Source: Pseudoalteromonas sp. CO133X (GTDB taxonomy: Bacteria > Pseudomonadota > Gammaproteobacteria > Enterobacterales > Alteromonadaceae). Taken from it: a stretch of 64,000 nucleotides of DNA. This document shows positions 39,756-48,591 of this stretch, in pieces. The stretch covers positions 310,001-374,000 of the forward strand of contig SGPE01000008.1 in NCBI GenBank assembly GCA_004208945.1. Reading direction: 5' to 3'. A program made the translations under genes and the position numbers. Each line of letters begins with the position of its first letter. Position 1 is the first letter of the stretch. The notes under the pieces were generated by a model. The model saw only the letters and a program-made list of their open reading frames with translations, was not told the origin of the DNA and ran no database searches.

Positions 39756-39764
39756 GAGAGCACA

Positions 39765-40388
39765 ATGGTAAAACGCTGGTTAAGTCGGTATTTAGCACGC
39801 AAGCAATTATTGGCGTCTAATGCCTATAAAGAACGCTACATTGTGATCGATATGGAATTAACCGGTCTTGACCCTCGCAAGCATGAAATCGTCTCTGTGG
39901 CGTGGGTGATGATAGAAGATCAATGTATTAAACTAAGCGGCGCTCAGCACTTAATAAATAAAGACGTGCAAAGTTTAGAGCAAAGCCCGATTTATCACGG
40001 TATTGCAAAACAAGATATAGATACAGGCGAAAGCCTAGAAGTGATTGTGACTAACTTACATCAGTACTTTGATGACTGTATTTTAGTATTTCATAATGCG
40101 GCGCTGGATTGGGGGTTTTTAAAGCAAGCGTGTCGTAAGTTTGGTTTAAAGGCAAAAGCGCGCTTGATTCTTGATACCTTTGCGATTGAAAAAAAGCGCC
40201 TCCATAAACAAGGCCATGAAATTGGCCATGATGATTTAACACTTAGCGAATGTCGCAAACGTTACAACTTACCCCATTACAGCTCGCACCATGCCCTTAC
40301 GGATGCCATGGCGACTGCTGAGTTATTATTAGCGCAGTGCCATCAAATCAGTCGTGGCAAAGCACTGAAAGTAGGGGAGTTAGTTTGA
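39765..40388 (+). CDS. DnaQ-like 3'-5' exonuclease domain protein
   Basis: The 207-residue DEDDh-type nuclease has ExoI 'YIVIDMELTGLDPRKHEIVS' (D-x-E), ExoII 'LVFHNAALDWGFLKQA' and ExoIII 'HHALTDAMATAELLLAQ' (His...Asp), so catalysis is likely. It is not the replicative epsilon subunit, because the C-terminal polymerase-binding tail is absent. It begins nine bases after the DUF294 gene with AGGAG in place, so the two are co-translated. Why an exonuclease travels with acetate uptake genes is unknown. Confidence 0.88.
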   Translation: MVKRWLSRYLARKQLLASNAYKERYIVIDMELTGLDPRKHEIVSVAWVMIEDQCIKLSGAQHLINKDVQSLEQSPIYHGIAKQDIDTGESLEVIVTNLHQYFDDCILVFHNAALDWGFLKQACRKFGLKAKARLILDTFAIEKKRLHKQGHEIGHDDLTLSECRKRYNLPHYSSHHALTDAMATAELLLAQCHQISRGKALKVGELV

Positions 40389-40412
40389 TTAGAAGGCGTT
40401 ACTTGAAAAGGG

Positions 40413-40691
40413 TTAATCTTGAGGGAATTTTTGTTTTTTATGTAGAACACGCATGACACGTATTATGCCATCCTCGACCCAATAGGAAATAATCATCGAG
40501 ATTTCAAGGATAATGAGCAGTCGCCCTTTGATGCCTGTACGCTCTACGCCCATCAAAGGCTGAGCTAATAAATTTTCTACCTTAGCTTCGATGAGCTCAT
40601 CGGTTTTGTCTGCAGCACTTGGGTTAAAGTGATAAAGATAGTCGAAGATTTTTTCACGATCATTTAAAGATTCATCTTCCCATAGGATCAT
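40413..40691 (-). CDS. ParE/RelE-superfamily toxin
   Basis: The 92-residue protein shows the RelE/ParE fold pattern: 'LWEDESLNDREKIFDYLYHF' (N-terminal helices), 'LLAQPLMGVERTGIKGRLLI' and the C-terminal 'MIISYWVEDGIIRVMRVLHK' strands. The usual 'G-x-R' is kept in the middle. It overlaps the upstream antitoxin gene by four bases (ATGA type). Whether it is an mRNA interferase (RelE/YafQ) or a gyrase poison (ParE) cannot be told; the late 'RVLHKKQKFP' is typical of ParE/RelE toxins with RHH partners. Confidence 0.82.
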   Translation of the reverse strand: MILWEDESLNDREKIFDYLYHFNPSAADKTDELIEAKVENLLAQPLMGVERTGIKGRLLIILEISMIISYWVEDGIIRVMRVLHKKQKFPQD

Positions 40692-40972
40692 AGATTGCCT
40701 CTATTGCGTATTTTTGCTTTACGCTCAGCCATGCGGGATTTAGCAGTTTTGTTGTCGATAAAAGTACTTTCACCAGCCTCATATTTATCGAAAGCTTGAT
40801 TTACTTGCTCTGTTAACCAAGCGTCGTGAGACAGCGATTTTCTTTGCTGTTCAGCTAATTGCTCTGTGAGCTCTCTACAAGCATCACTAAGTGTTTTACC
40901 TTGGCTTTGTGCCATTTGCTGAGCAAGTCGTTTAGTTTCTTCATCAACTCGAAATTGAATTCTGGTATCCAT
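40688..40972 (-). CDS. RelB/DinJ-type antitoxin
   Basis: The 94-residue protein begins 'MDTRIQFRVDEETKRLAQQM', a ribbon-helix-helix DNA-binding start, followed by 'SQGKTLSDACRELTEQLAEQ' and a charged flexible C-terminus that would wrap the toxin. ATG 40972 with AGGAG six bases upstream is preferred over a longer frame from 41029. Antitoxin precedes and overlaps the toxin, the standard autoregulated type II arrangement. Confidence 0.85.
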   Translation of the reverse strand: MDTRIQFRVDEETKRLAQQMAQSQGKTLSDACRELTEQLAEQQRKSLSHDAWLTEQVNQAFDKYEAGESTFIDNKTAKSRMAERKAKIRNRGNL

Positions 40973-41098
40973 GCTAGACTCCTGACTTTTGTGTGTACAA
41001 ATGTTAGCACTAGAGTGAGGGTTGGGCAACTAACTTACTTTTTAATTAGAGTTAAGGTGAGTGGTAATTTACTAACGAAGAAATTCTTTTTACTTGGC

Positions 41099-41380
41099 CC
41101 TCTTATAAACTCTTCAGGTCGATTTCCAAAACTGCGCCATCTAAAACATGCCAAGCAACTTATATTTCACCTGACCTCTTATAATAATGTGTAAGGTCGA
41201 TTACCAAAACTGTGCCATCTAAAACATGCTAAGCAACTTTTATTTCACTTGACCTCTTATAAAAATGTCTAAGGTCGATTACCAAAACTGCGCCATCTAA
41301 AACATGCTAAGCAATTTTTATTTTTGCTGACCTCTTATAAAAACTTCAAAGGTCGATTACAATACCGCCATCTAAAAGGC
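41099..41380. repeat. 78-bp tandem repeat array upstream of epd
   Basis: Units begin at CCTCTTATAA: 41099, 41175, 41253 and 41331 (last one partial). The word GGTCGATT recurs at 41117, 41195, 41273 and 41351, exactly 78 bases apart. The inner units agree at nearly every base. Each unit contains CTTATAA(T/A), resembling a -10 element, and an inverted pair GACCT...AGGTC. The last copy breaks off about 45 bases before the epd start. No protein is encoded. This accounts for most of the 451-base gap between the antitoxin and epd. Confidence 0.9.
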
Positions 41381-41423
41381 AGCTGCCTTTATCTGCAAGC
41401 AACTAGAGTGGATTTTCTTCTTC

Positions 41424-42440
41424 ATGGCAATCAAACTTGCAATTAACGGTTTTGGTCGGATTGGGCGCAACATCGTCCGTGCTTTGTACGAATCAGGGCT
41501 TGAAGATCAGATTAAAATTGTCGCTATAAATGAACTAGCCGACCCAAAGGGCATTGCCCATCTCCTTAAATACGATACATCTCATGGTCGTTTTTCATTT
41601 CCTGTTAATCTAGGTGAAGATACGCTAACAGTCGCTAATGATTCTATAGCACTGTTTGCTGAAGAAAACCCCGCTGAGTTGCCTTGGCAAACCCTTGATA
41701 TTGATGTAGTGCTTGAATGCACAGGAGTATATCACTCACGAGAGCATGCTGAGCTACACATAAATGCCGGTGCAAAAAAAGTATTATTTTCGCAGCCAGC
41801 TGATGCCGATGTTGATGCCACCATAGTATATGGCATTAATGACGATGAATTAAAAGCAGAGCATACTATCGTTTCTAATGGCTCATGCACGACTAACTGT
41901 ATTGTGCCGGTTATCAAAGTATTAGATGACGCATTTTCAATTGAATCTGGGGCAATTACGACCATTCATGCGTCGATGCATGACCAACAAGTGATTGATG
42001 CATATCATCATGATTTACGTCGTACACGCGCAGCTAGCCAGTCTATTATTCCGGTAGATACAAAACTTGCTCGCGGTATTGAGCGAATACTACCTAAGTT
42101 TCATAGTCGCTTTGAAGCCATTGCAGTGCGTGTGCCTACAATCAATGTGACGGCTATGGATTTGAGTGTTACCGTTAATTCTGATGTTGATTTAGCGGCT
42201 GTTAATCAAGCACTTAAACTGGCAGCTAAAGACCGTCTTGAAGGTATTTTAAGTTACACTGAAGAGCCTTTGGTGTCGGTAGATTTTAATCATGACCCAC
42301 ATTCTTGTATCATAGACGGCACACAGACACGTGTTAGTCATAAACGACTGATAAAGTTGTTGGTGTGGTGCGATAATGAGTGGGGTTTTGCAAATCGTAT
42401 GCTCGATACTGCGCGTGCGATGGTGGCTATAAGTCAATAA
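41424..42440 (+). CDS. epd: Erythrose-4-phosphate dehydrogenase (GAPDH family)
   Basis: The 338-residue NAD-dependent enzyme has '[20 protein letters not shown]' at the N-terminus, the active-site cysteine in '[17 protein letters not shown]', and the Epd-specific '[20 protein letters not shown]' and '[20 protein letters not shown]', followed by '[15 protein letters not shown]'. These favour Epd, which makes 4-phosphoerythronate for pyridoxal phosphate, over glycolytic GAPDH. The active site reads NGSC, not the usual NASC. No good Shine-Dalgarno is near the ATG; the best, AGAGTGG, is about 11 bases away. epd-pgk-fba is a classic order. Confidence 0.92.
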   Translation: MAIKLAINGFGRIGRNIVRALYESGLEDQIKIVAINELADPKGIAHLLKYDTSHGRFSFPVNLGEDTLTVANDSIALFAEENPAELPWQTLDIDVVLECTGVYHSREHAELHINAGAKKVLFSQPADADVDATIVYGINDDELKAEHTIVSNGSCTTNCIVPVIKVLDDAFSIESGAITTIHASMHDQQVIDAYHHDLRRTRAASQSIIPVDTKLARGIERILPKFHSRFEAIAVRVPTINVTAMDLSVTVNSDVDLAAVNQALKLAAKDRLEGILSYTEEPLVSVDFNHDPHSCIIDGTQTRVSHKRLIKLLVWCDNEWGFANRMLDTARAMVAISQ

Positions 42441-42482
42441 TTTATAAATATAATATTAGTATCGTTAACTAAGGAGAAGTCC

Positions 42483-43658
42483 ATGTCGGTCATTAAAATG
42501 GCAGATTTAGATTTAAACGGCAAACGCGTGTTAATTCGTGAAGATTTAAATGTGCCTGTTAAAGAAGGTAAAGTGACCTCTGATGCACGTATCCGTGCAG
42601 CATTACCTACTATCAAATTAGCGTTAGAAAAAGGCGCTAAAGTAATGGTGATGTCACACCTTGGCCGCCCTACGGAAGGGGAATATGATGAAGCATTTTC
42701 ACTTGCCCCAGTGGTCGATTATTTAAATGATGCCCTTGAGCAAACTGTGCGTCTTGAAAAAGACTACTTAGAAGGCGTAGACGTTGCTGATAATGAAGTG
42801 GTTGTTTTCGAAAACGTGCGTTTTAACGTGGGCGAAAAGAAAAATGATGAAGCACTGTCTAAAAAGCTCGCTGCATTATGTGATGTATACGTAATGGATG
42901 CATTTGGTACGGCTCACCGTGCGCAAGCATCTACTCACGGTGTGGGTTTATTTGCTGATGTTGCATGTGCAGGTCCACTACTTGCGGCAGAGCTAGACGC
43001 ACTAGGCAAAGCGCTTGATAACCCAGCACGTCCTTTAGTGGCGATTGTAGGTGGTTCTAAAGTATCGACTAAGTTAACTGTACTTGATTCATTATCTACA
43101 GTCGTTGACCAGCTTGTAACGGGTGGCGGTATCGCTAATACCTTCATCGCAGCAGCAGGACATCCTGTAGGTAAATCTTTATTTGAAGCTGATTTAATTG
43201 ATGAAGCAAACAAATTAAGTGCAGCGGCAAAAGCAAATAACGGTGAAATTCCGGTACCAACTGATGTTGTTGTTGGTAATGAGTTTTCAGAGTCAGCGGT
43301 TGCAACATTAAAAGATGTTAATGAAGTAACAGACGAAGATATGATTTTTGATATTGGTCCTGATACAGCAAAGCAGCTTGCAGATATTATTGCTAAAGCT
43401 GGCACTGTTGTGTGGAATGGCCCTGTTGGTGTATTTGAATTTGACCAATTTGGTAACGGCACTCGTGCTATTGCTGATGCGATTGCGAATTCAAATGCGT
43501 TCTCAATTGCGGGTGGCGGTGATACGCTTGCGGCAATTGATAAATACGGCATTGCCGATAAAGTATCTTATATTTCAACTGGTGGTGGTGCATTCCTTGA
43601 GTTTTTAGAAGGGAAAAAGCTGCCAGCGGTTGCTATGCTTGAAGAACGTGCTAAGTAA
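42483..43658 (+). CDS. pgk: Phosphoglycerate kinase
   Basis: Pgk transfers phosphate from 1,3-bisphosphoglycerate to ADP. The 391-residue protein has '[20 protein letters not shown]', '[20 protein letters not shown]', '[18 protein letters not shown]' and the C-terminal '[18 protein letters not shown]'. AAGGAG is placed five to seven bases before ATG 42483. It lies 42 bases after epd and is probably co-transcribed. Confidence 0.96.
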   Translation: MSVIKMADLDLNGKRVLIREDLNVPVKEGKVTSDARIRAALPTIKLALEKGAKVMVMSHLGRPTEGEYDEAFSLAPVVDYLNDALEQTVRLEKDYLEGVDVADNEVVVFENVRFNVGEKKNDEALSKKLAALCDVYVMDAFGTAHRAQASTHGVGLFADVACAGPLLAAELDALGKALDNPARPLVAIVGGSKVSTKLTVLDSLSTVVDQLVTGGGIANTFIAAAGHPVGKSLFEADLIDEANKLSAAAKANNGEIPVPTDVVVGNEFSESAVATLKDVNEVTDEDMIFDIGPDTAKQLADIIAKAGTVVWNGPVGVFEFDQFGNGTRAIADAIANSNAFSIAGGGDTLAAIDKYGIADKVSYISTGGGAFLEFLEGKKLPAVAMLEERAK

Positions 43659-43865
43659 TTAGTGCGAAGCCAGCATAATCAGTCGTCTGGTTATGCTGGT
43701 TAGCTGTTAATAAAATACCTCTCACCTTCATTTTATTTTCAGCTATAACGGTCAGCGATAGTAAATGCTGTGGCTTTTCGTGATGCAGTGATGCATCAAA
43801 AACTAACATATCCGTTCAAACTAGATAGTAGGAAACTACTGTCGATACAATTTGGAGAATACCAA

Positions 43866-44930
43866 ATGGCTTTAATCAGTATGCGACAACTTCTTGATCA
43901 TGCAGCTGAAAATGGTTACGGCGTTCCAGCGTTTAACGTTAACAACCAAGAGCAAATGCGTGCAATTATGGAAGCGGCTGATAAAACAAACAGCCCAGTA
44001 ATTGTACAAGGTTCTGCTGGCGCACGTGCTTATGCCGGTGCCCCTTTCATTCGTCATATGATTTTAGCAGCCGTTGAAGAATGGCCTCATATTCCAGTTG
44101 TAATGCACCAAGATCACGGTACTTCACCAGGTGTTTGTCAGCGCTCAATTCAGTTAGGTTTTTCATCAGTGATGATGGATGGCTCATTAATGTCTGATGG
44201 TAAAACACCTTCAAGCTACGAATACAACGTTGATGTAACACGTCAAACAGTTGAAATGGCACATGCTTGCGGTGTGTCTGTGGAAGGCGAGCTAGGTGTT
44301 TTAGGCTCGCTTGAAACAGGTGAAGCAGGTGAAGAAGATGGCGTAGGTGCAGAAGGTAAACTTTCTACAGAGCAAATGCTAACTGATCCTGAAGAAGCGG
44401 CTGACTTCGTTCGTAAAACACATGTAGATGCACTTGCTATTGCATGTGGTACATCACATGGTGCGTATAAATTTACTCGTCCGCCTACAGACGATATTTT
44501 AGCGATTGATCGTATTAAAGAAATTCACGCGCGTATCCCAAATACTCACTTAGTAATGCATGGATCGTCTTCAGTGCCACAAGAGTGGTTAGAAGTTATT
44601 AACCAATACGGTGGCGAAATTCCTGAAACCTATGGCGTACCAGTAGAGCAGATCATCGAAGGTATTAAATACGGTGTTCGTAAAGTTAATATTGATACCG
44701 ACCTTCGTTTAGCATCAACAGGTGCGATTCGTCGTCACTTAGCTTTAAACCCTGCTAACTTTGATCCACGTAAATACTTAGCTGAAGCAACCAAAGCTAT
44801 GACAGAGATCTGTGTAGCGCGTTATGAGTCATTCGGTACTGCTGGACAAGCAAGTAAGATCAAAGCTATTTCTTTAGATGATATGCACCTTAAGTATTTA
44901 TCAGGTGAGCTTGATCCAAAAATTAAGTAA
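43866..44930 (+). CDS. fba: Fructose-bisphosphate aldolase, class II
   Basis: The 354-residue zinc aldolase has '[20 protein letters not shown]', the zinc His pair in '[18 protein letters not shown]', '[20 protein letters not shown]', '[10 protein letters not shown]' and '[20 protein letters not shown]'. The length and these motifs fit the class IIB (CbbA-like) subgroup better than E. coli FbaA. The frame opens at 43770, but ATG 43866 with GGAG eight bases upstream gives the family start. A 207-base gap after pgk may hold its own promoter. Confidence 0.95.
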   Translation: MALISMRQLLDHAAENGYGVPAFNVNNQEQMRAIMEAADKTNSPVIVQGSAGARAYAGAPFIRHMILAAVEEWPHIPVVMHQDHGTSPGVCQRSIQLGFSSVMMDGSLMSDGKTPSSYEYNVDVTRQTVEMAHACGVSVEGELGVLGSLETGEAGEEDGVGAEGKLSTEQMLTDPEEAADFVRKTHVDALAIACGTSHGAYKFTRPPTDDILAIDRIKEIHARIPNTHLVMHGSSSVPQEWLEVINQYGGEIPETYGVPVEQIIEGIKYGVRKVNIDTDLRLASTGAIRRHLALNPANFDPRKYLAEATKAMTEICVARYESFGTAGQASKIKAISLDDMHLKYLSGELDPKIK

Positions 44931-44946
44931 TTGATACTAATTGAAT

Positions 44947-44974
44947 AAAGCCGGCTTCTATGCCGGCTTTTTAT
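44947..44974 (+). terminator. Rho-independent terminator after fba
   Basis: The arms AAAGCCGGC (44947-44955) and GCCGGCTTT (44962-44970) are followed by TTATT. Confidence 0.88.
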
Positions 44975-44977
44975 TGT

Positions 44978-45325
44978 CTTTGATCAAGTTGGATCAGCGA
45001 TTTACTTACTCAAGCTTGTTAGGATCAGCGTTTTACTAACCTTAAACTACACAGATCATTATTTTACTAGTTCAATACTGATCTTAGCCTGTTCTCTGCT
45101 CAGCTTTTAAACGAAATACTAAGAGCCTTAACATTAAATCAATAAGTTAGCCTGATATGTAAGTATAAAATTGATCTGAAACTGATCAACTTAGTAAAAA
45201 CCTGATCCTGATCTGTTTCAGTTAGTAGATCAGTGATCTGAAATATTTATATTAAATATTTGCTTATATCTTGACCAATAACAGTTTATGTTCGATTTTT
45301 AAGTTACTGCTTAAATTAAGGATCG
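44978..45325. promoter_or_regulatory. Porin upstream region with a dense GATC/CTGATC cluster
   Basis: Eleven GATC sites lie between 44982 and 45238 (at 44982, 44992, 45023, 45054, 45080, 45173, 45184, 45204, 45210, 45228 and 45235), plus one at 45321 next to the start codon. Chance would give about one. Most sit in CTGATC or GATCAG words. AGATCA-G-TGATCT at 45227-45239 is a perfect palindrome. The region is otherwise AT-rich with no ORF. It is likely the control region of the porin gene at 45330. Confidence 0.7.
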
Positions 45326-45329
45326 TCCT

Positions 45330-46280
45330 ATGAACAAACCAGTCATTATGTTGTCGAGCTTTGCTATATGCTTATTTTCTTTTGATAGTGCAGCCGAGGC
45401 GATTGATATTTATGGCCGAGCCCATTTAGGTATTGCAAATAGTGACACAGGGGAGGGGAGTGACACTTCCGTTGAGAGTTACAGCTCTCGCATAGGAATT
45501 AAGGGAAGCGGTGATATTAGTGATGGTTTTAAAGCTATCTATAAGTTTGAGTTTGCTGTAAATGCCGCTGATCAAGATAGTGATGGCAAAACAGAAGAAA
45601 ATATTACAGCACGTAACCAGTATGTCGGCTTGCAAGGGCGTTATGGACAAATAGTCGCAGGGCGTCACGATACCGCGCTAAAAGTATCACAGGGAAAAAT
45701 CGATTTAATGAATGATTTTAATGGTGATGTAAAAGCCCTTTTTAATGGTGAAAACCGCCTTGGAGATGTACTTCATTACAACTCGCCTGTTGTTGGAAAT
45801 ATGCAATTTGTGGTCACCTATATTGCCGAAGATAACTCAAAGCAAAAAGATGAAACGGGCGTATCAGCAGCACTCATGTATGGCGACAGTAAATTTAAAA
45901 AGACACCTTTTTTCGTTAGTGTAGCCCACGACAGCAAAGTGGCTGGTTATGACACCACACGGTTTACTGCACAAGGTAAGTTAGGTGATTTCACGTTAGG
46001 TGGAATGTACCAACAAAGTGAAAAAATATCAGACTCTGATAGTGAAGATGGCTTTCTATTTAGCGCTTCCTATAAGCTAAATAAATATAAGTTATTAGCG
46101 CAATATCAAGATGCGGAAGGCGAGTTTGGTAAGTTAAAAGATTCAGGCACCGGTACGTCTATTGGTATTGAACGAAGTTTGTCAAAACAGGCAAGGATGT
46201 ACATGTGGTATACGCAATTCTCACTAGATAATAACGCCGATCAAGACCATCTAGCTGTCACATTAAGGTATGACTTTTAG
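45330..46280 (+). CDS. Gram-negative general-type porin
   Basis: The 316-residue protein has a signal peptide ending near 'FSFDSAAEA' and barrel strands beginning 'IDIYGRAHLGIANSDTGEG'. A trimeric-porin signature, 'SRIGIKGSGDISDGFKAIYK', is followed by 'YVGLQGRYGQIVAGRHDTAL' (with the L3-type constriction loop after it) and a terminal 'DHLAVTLRYDF' ending in Phe. This is the porin_4 / OmpC-like class of Alteromonadales. Substrate is unknown. AAGGAT lies 11 bases before the ATG. It precedes phoB but has no Pho box of its own that I can see. Confidence 0.85.
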   Translation: MNKPVIMLSSFAICLFSFDSAAEAIDIYGRAHLGIANSDTGEGSDTSVESYSSRIGIKGSGDISDGFKAIYKFEFAVNAADQDSDGKTEENITARNQYVGLQGRYGQIVAGRHDTALKVSQGKIDLMNDFNGDVKALFNGENRLGDVLHYNSPVVGNMQFVVTYIAEDNSKQKDETGVSAALMYGDSKFKKTPFFVSVAHDSKVAGYDTTRFTAQGKLGDFTLGGMYQQSEKISDSDSEDGFLFSASYKLNKYKLLAQYQDAEGEFGKLKDSGTGTSIGIERSLSKQARMYMWYTQFSLDNNADQDHLAVTLRYDF

Positions 46281-46357
46281 TTATTAAAGCTCATTTAAAG
46301 TTAAAAAATACAGATTTATACTTTGATTTTTTGGTACTTTTTGAATTACTCGTTAGA

Positions 46358-46386
46358 CTTTCATAAAAATGTCATACTTAGTCATA
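46358..46386 (+). promoter_or_regulatory. Pho-box-like direct repeats upstream of phoB
   Basis: TCAT occurs at 46361, 46372 and 46382 within CTTTCAT-AAAA-ATGTCAT-...-GTCAT, an 11/10-base periodicity expected for tandem PhoB half-sites (consensus CTGTCAT-N4-CTGTCAT). It ends 40 bases before the phoB start, consistent with autoregulation. Confidence 0.75.
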
Positions 46387-46425
46387 ATAATGAAACCAGT
46401 TCGCTAACGAAAGAGATAAATTGGA

Positions 46426-47115
46426 ATGTCACGTAAAGTACTAGTCGTCGATGACGAAGCACCTATCAGAGAGATGCTGGTTTTTGTTTTAGAGCAAAAT
46501 GGTTTTCAAGCAATTGAAGCAGAAGATTACGACTCTGCCATTGAAGCGATGGTTGAGCCATACCCCGATATGGTTTTATTAGATTGGATGTTACCAGGTG
46601 GGAGTGGTATTCAAATTGCTAAAAAATTCAAGCAAAACGAATATACGCGTCAAATCCCTATTATTATGCTGACAGCACGTGGAGAAGAAGAAGATAAAGT
46701 GCGTGGTCTTGAAGTGGGTGCTGACGATTATGTAACTAAACCATTTTCTCCAAAAGAGCTCATGGCGCGTATCAAAGCGGTTATTCGCCGAGTGTCTCCT
46801 ACTTCTTTAGAAGAAGCCATTGAAGTGCATGGCTTACGTCTTGACCCTATTTCACACCGCGTTACATCACAAGGGAGTGAATTAGATATGGGCCCGACTG
46901 AGTTTAGACTACTTCACTTTTTTATGACTCATCCAGAACGTGTTTACAGCCGTGAGCAATTACTTGATCATGTATGGGGAACAAATGTATATGTAGAGGA
47001 CCGTACTGTTGATGTGCACATTCGTCGTTTACGCAAAGCGATTGCACCACTTGGACATGACCGTTTGGTGCAAACCGTTCGCGGTGCAGGCTATCGTTTT
47101 TCTAGTAAATTATAG
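46426..47115 (+). CDS. phoB: Phosphate regulon response regulator PhoB
   Basis: The 229-residue OmpR/PhoB-class regulator has the receiver pocket '[20 protein letters not shown]', the phospho-Asp in '[16 protein letters not shown]', '[20 protein letters not shown]', and the winged-helix domain '[20 protein letters not shown]', '[18 protein letters not shown]'. It activates phosphate-starvation genes. phoR follows after 53 bases, and Pho-box repeats precede it. Confidence 0.95.
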   Translation: MSRKVLVVDDEAPIREMLVFVLEQNGFQAIEAEDYDSAIEAMVEPYPDMVLLDWMLPGGSGIQIAKKFKQNEYTRQIPIIMLTARGEEEDKVRGLEVGADDYVTKPFSPKELMARIKAVIRRVSPTSLEEAIEVHGLRLDPISHRVTSQGSELDMGPTEFRLLHFFMTHPERVYSREQLLDHVWGTNVYVEDRTVDVHIRRLRKAIAPLGHDRLVQTVRGAGYRFSSKL

Positions 47116-47168
47116 TGCCTTAGCCGACAACAGTTAGCTAATTTACATACTTAAGGTTAAGTGAGTGT

Positions 47169-48500
47169 ATGTATCGAGTAGTCAATAAACAGGCGTTAGC
47201 AAAACGCCTGTTTATGTATTTCTTACCCTTGTTATTAGTTGGCGTACTAGTTGGTGCGCCTTTTTTGCTTTTATTTTTAGGCTCTTTTGCACTACTAATT
47301 TGGCACTATCATCAATTATATCGCCTTAGCGATTGGCTCCTAAATCAACGTAGTTTTAACCCACCTGAAGGGGAGGGAGCGTGGGAGCAGGTCTTTGAAG
47401 GGATCTATCATTTACAACATCGTAATCGTAAAAAACGTAATGAGCTGGCTGATTTAATTCGTCGTTTTCGTGACGGGGCAGAAGCCGTTCCAGATGCGGT
47501 GGTGGTGTTACAAAAAGACCTTAGCATTATCTGGTGTAATCAATTGGCACTTAAGGTATTAGGTTTGCAGTGGCCAACCGATCACGGACAACGTTTAGAT
47601 AATCTTATTCGCGATCCTAAATTTGCAAAGTACATGCATAAAGCGTGTTTTGATGAACCGCTCGAACTGGATGGTGGCCATAGCTATGATCAAACGCTAG
47701 AGTTTCGTGTTATGCCCTATGCAAGTTCACAGCTGATGATGGTGGTACGTGATGTCACCCGCTTAAAGCAACTTGAGCAGATGCGTAAAGATTTTGTGGC
47801 TAATGTGTCTCACGAATTGCGTACACCACTCACTGTTGTGACTGGTTATTTGGAAATGCTTGATGCTGACACATTACCGCCACCGGCTATGTGGGAAAAA
47901 GCACAAACAACCATGCTTGAACAATGTAAGCGTATGGATAGTTTGGTCAATCAATTACTTTCACTGTCGCGTATTGAAGGGGCGCGCCGTCAAGATAACG
48001 ACAAGCCTGTGAATGTGCCGCAGTTACTTACCTATATTCAAACTGAAGCTAAGTCACTTAATCAAGACAAAGGCCATGAGCTCATATTTAATGTGGATGA
48101 AACTCTGGATATTAAAGGTGCTGAGGATGAGCTACGCAGCGCATTCTCAAACTTAGTTTTTAATGCTATTCACTATACCAAGCCTGGTGGGAAAATAGTG
48201 GTTAATTGGCAGCTTAAAAATAATCTGGCTGCGTTTAGTGTGACGGATAATGGTGATGGTATTGCCAGTGAACACATTAATCGTTTAACCGAACGGTTTT
48301 ATCGTGTTGATAAGGCGCGTAGTCGTACGACTGGTGGCTCAGGCTTAGGTTTAGCCATTACAAAACACGTGCTTACACGTCACGATAGTCACCTAGATAT
48401 TAAAAGTAAACTCGGTGAAGGTTCAACGTTTTCGTTTGCATTTGGCAGCGATAAAGTTGTTCGTTTGCTAGGCTCTTCAGAAAATAATTCAAAGTCATAA
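47169..48500 (+). CDS. phoR: Phosphate regulon sensor kinase PhoR
   Basis: The 443-residue protein has an N-terminal hydrophobic hairpin (about 14-55) without a real periplasmic domain, the PhoR type. Then come a linker, a PAS domain ('AVPDAVVVLQKDLSIIWCNQ'), HisKA with 'VANVSHELRTPLTVVTGYLE' and HATPase ('NLVFNAIHYTKPGG', 'VTDNGDGIASEHINRLTERF', 'GGSGLGLAITKHVL'). It phosphorylates PhoB when phosphate is low, via the Pst/PhoU complex. Its stop codon lies within the Pho box of the next gene. Confidence 0.94.
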   Translation: MYRVVNKQALAKRLFMYFLPLLLVGVLVGAPFLLLFLGSFALLIWHYHQLYRLSDWLLNQRSFNPPEGEGAWEQVFEGIYHLQHRNRKKRNELADLIRRFRDGAEAVPDAVVVLQKDLSIIWCNQLALKVLGLQWPTDHGQRLDNLIRDPKFAKYMHKACFDEPLELDGGHSYDQTLEFRVMPYASSQLMMVVRDVTRLKQLEQMRKDFVANVSHELRTPLTVVTGYLEMLDADTLPPPAMWEKAQTTMLEQCKRMDSLVNQLLSLSRIEGARRQDNDKPVNVPQLLTYIQTEAKSLNQDKGHELIFNVDETLDIKGAEDELRSAFSNLVFNAIHYTKPGGKIVVNWQLKNNLAAFSVTDNGDGIASEHINRLTERFYRVDKARSRTTGGSGLGLAITKHVLTRHDSHLDIKSKLGEGSTFSFAFGSDKVVRLLGSSENNSKS

Positions 48501-48533
48501 AAGTGTCATTTTAGGGTAATCTAACTGTCATCT
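48494..48533 (+). promoter_or_regulatory. Pho-box-like repeats upstream of pstS
   Basis: TCAT occurs at 48495, 48506 and 48528, i.e. spacings of 11 and 22 bases, in GTCAT-AAAA-GTGTCAT and CTGTCAT. The element straddles the phoR stop codon and ends about 60 bases before the pstS start. PhoB control of pstS is inferred. Confidence 0.75.
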
Positions 48534-48591
48534 TGTGTAATTAAAGTAGGTGGCAGTTAGGAAATGGGACGAACAAATCGGAGTAACCCCT

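Noticed and set aside
40688..41029. Antitoxin start at 41029
   Set aside because: The extra 19 residues do not fit the RHH start; ATG 40972 with AGGAG is much better.
41099..41380. Possible CRISPR array before epd
   Set aside because: Tandem 78-bp units are alike along their whole length; there are no unique spacers.
42935..43552. 205-residue ORF on the minus strand within pgk
   Set aside because: It lies wholly antisense to the well-conserved pgk and has Ser/Ala/Pro-rich low-complexity composition typical of a reverse-frame shadow.
45330..46280. Porin as a PhoE-like, PhoB-regulated gene because of its position before phoB
   Set aside because: No TCAT repeats with 11-base spacing were found upstream; the region has GATC clusters instead.
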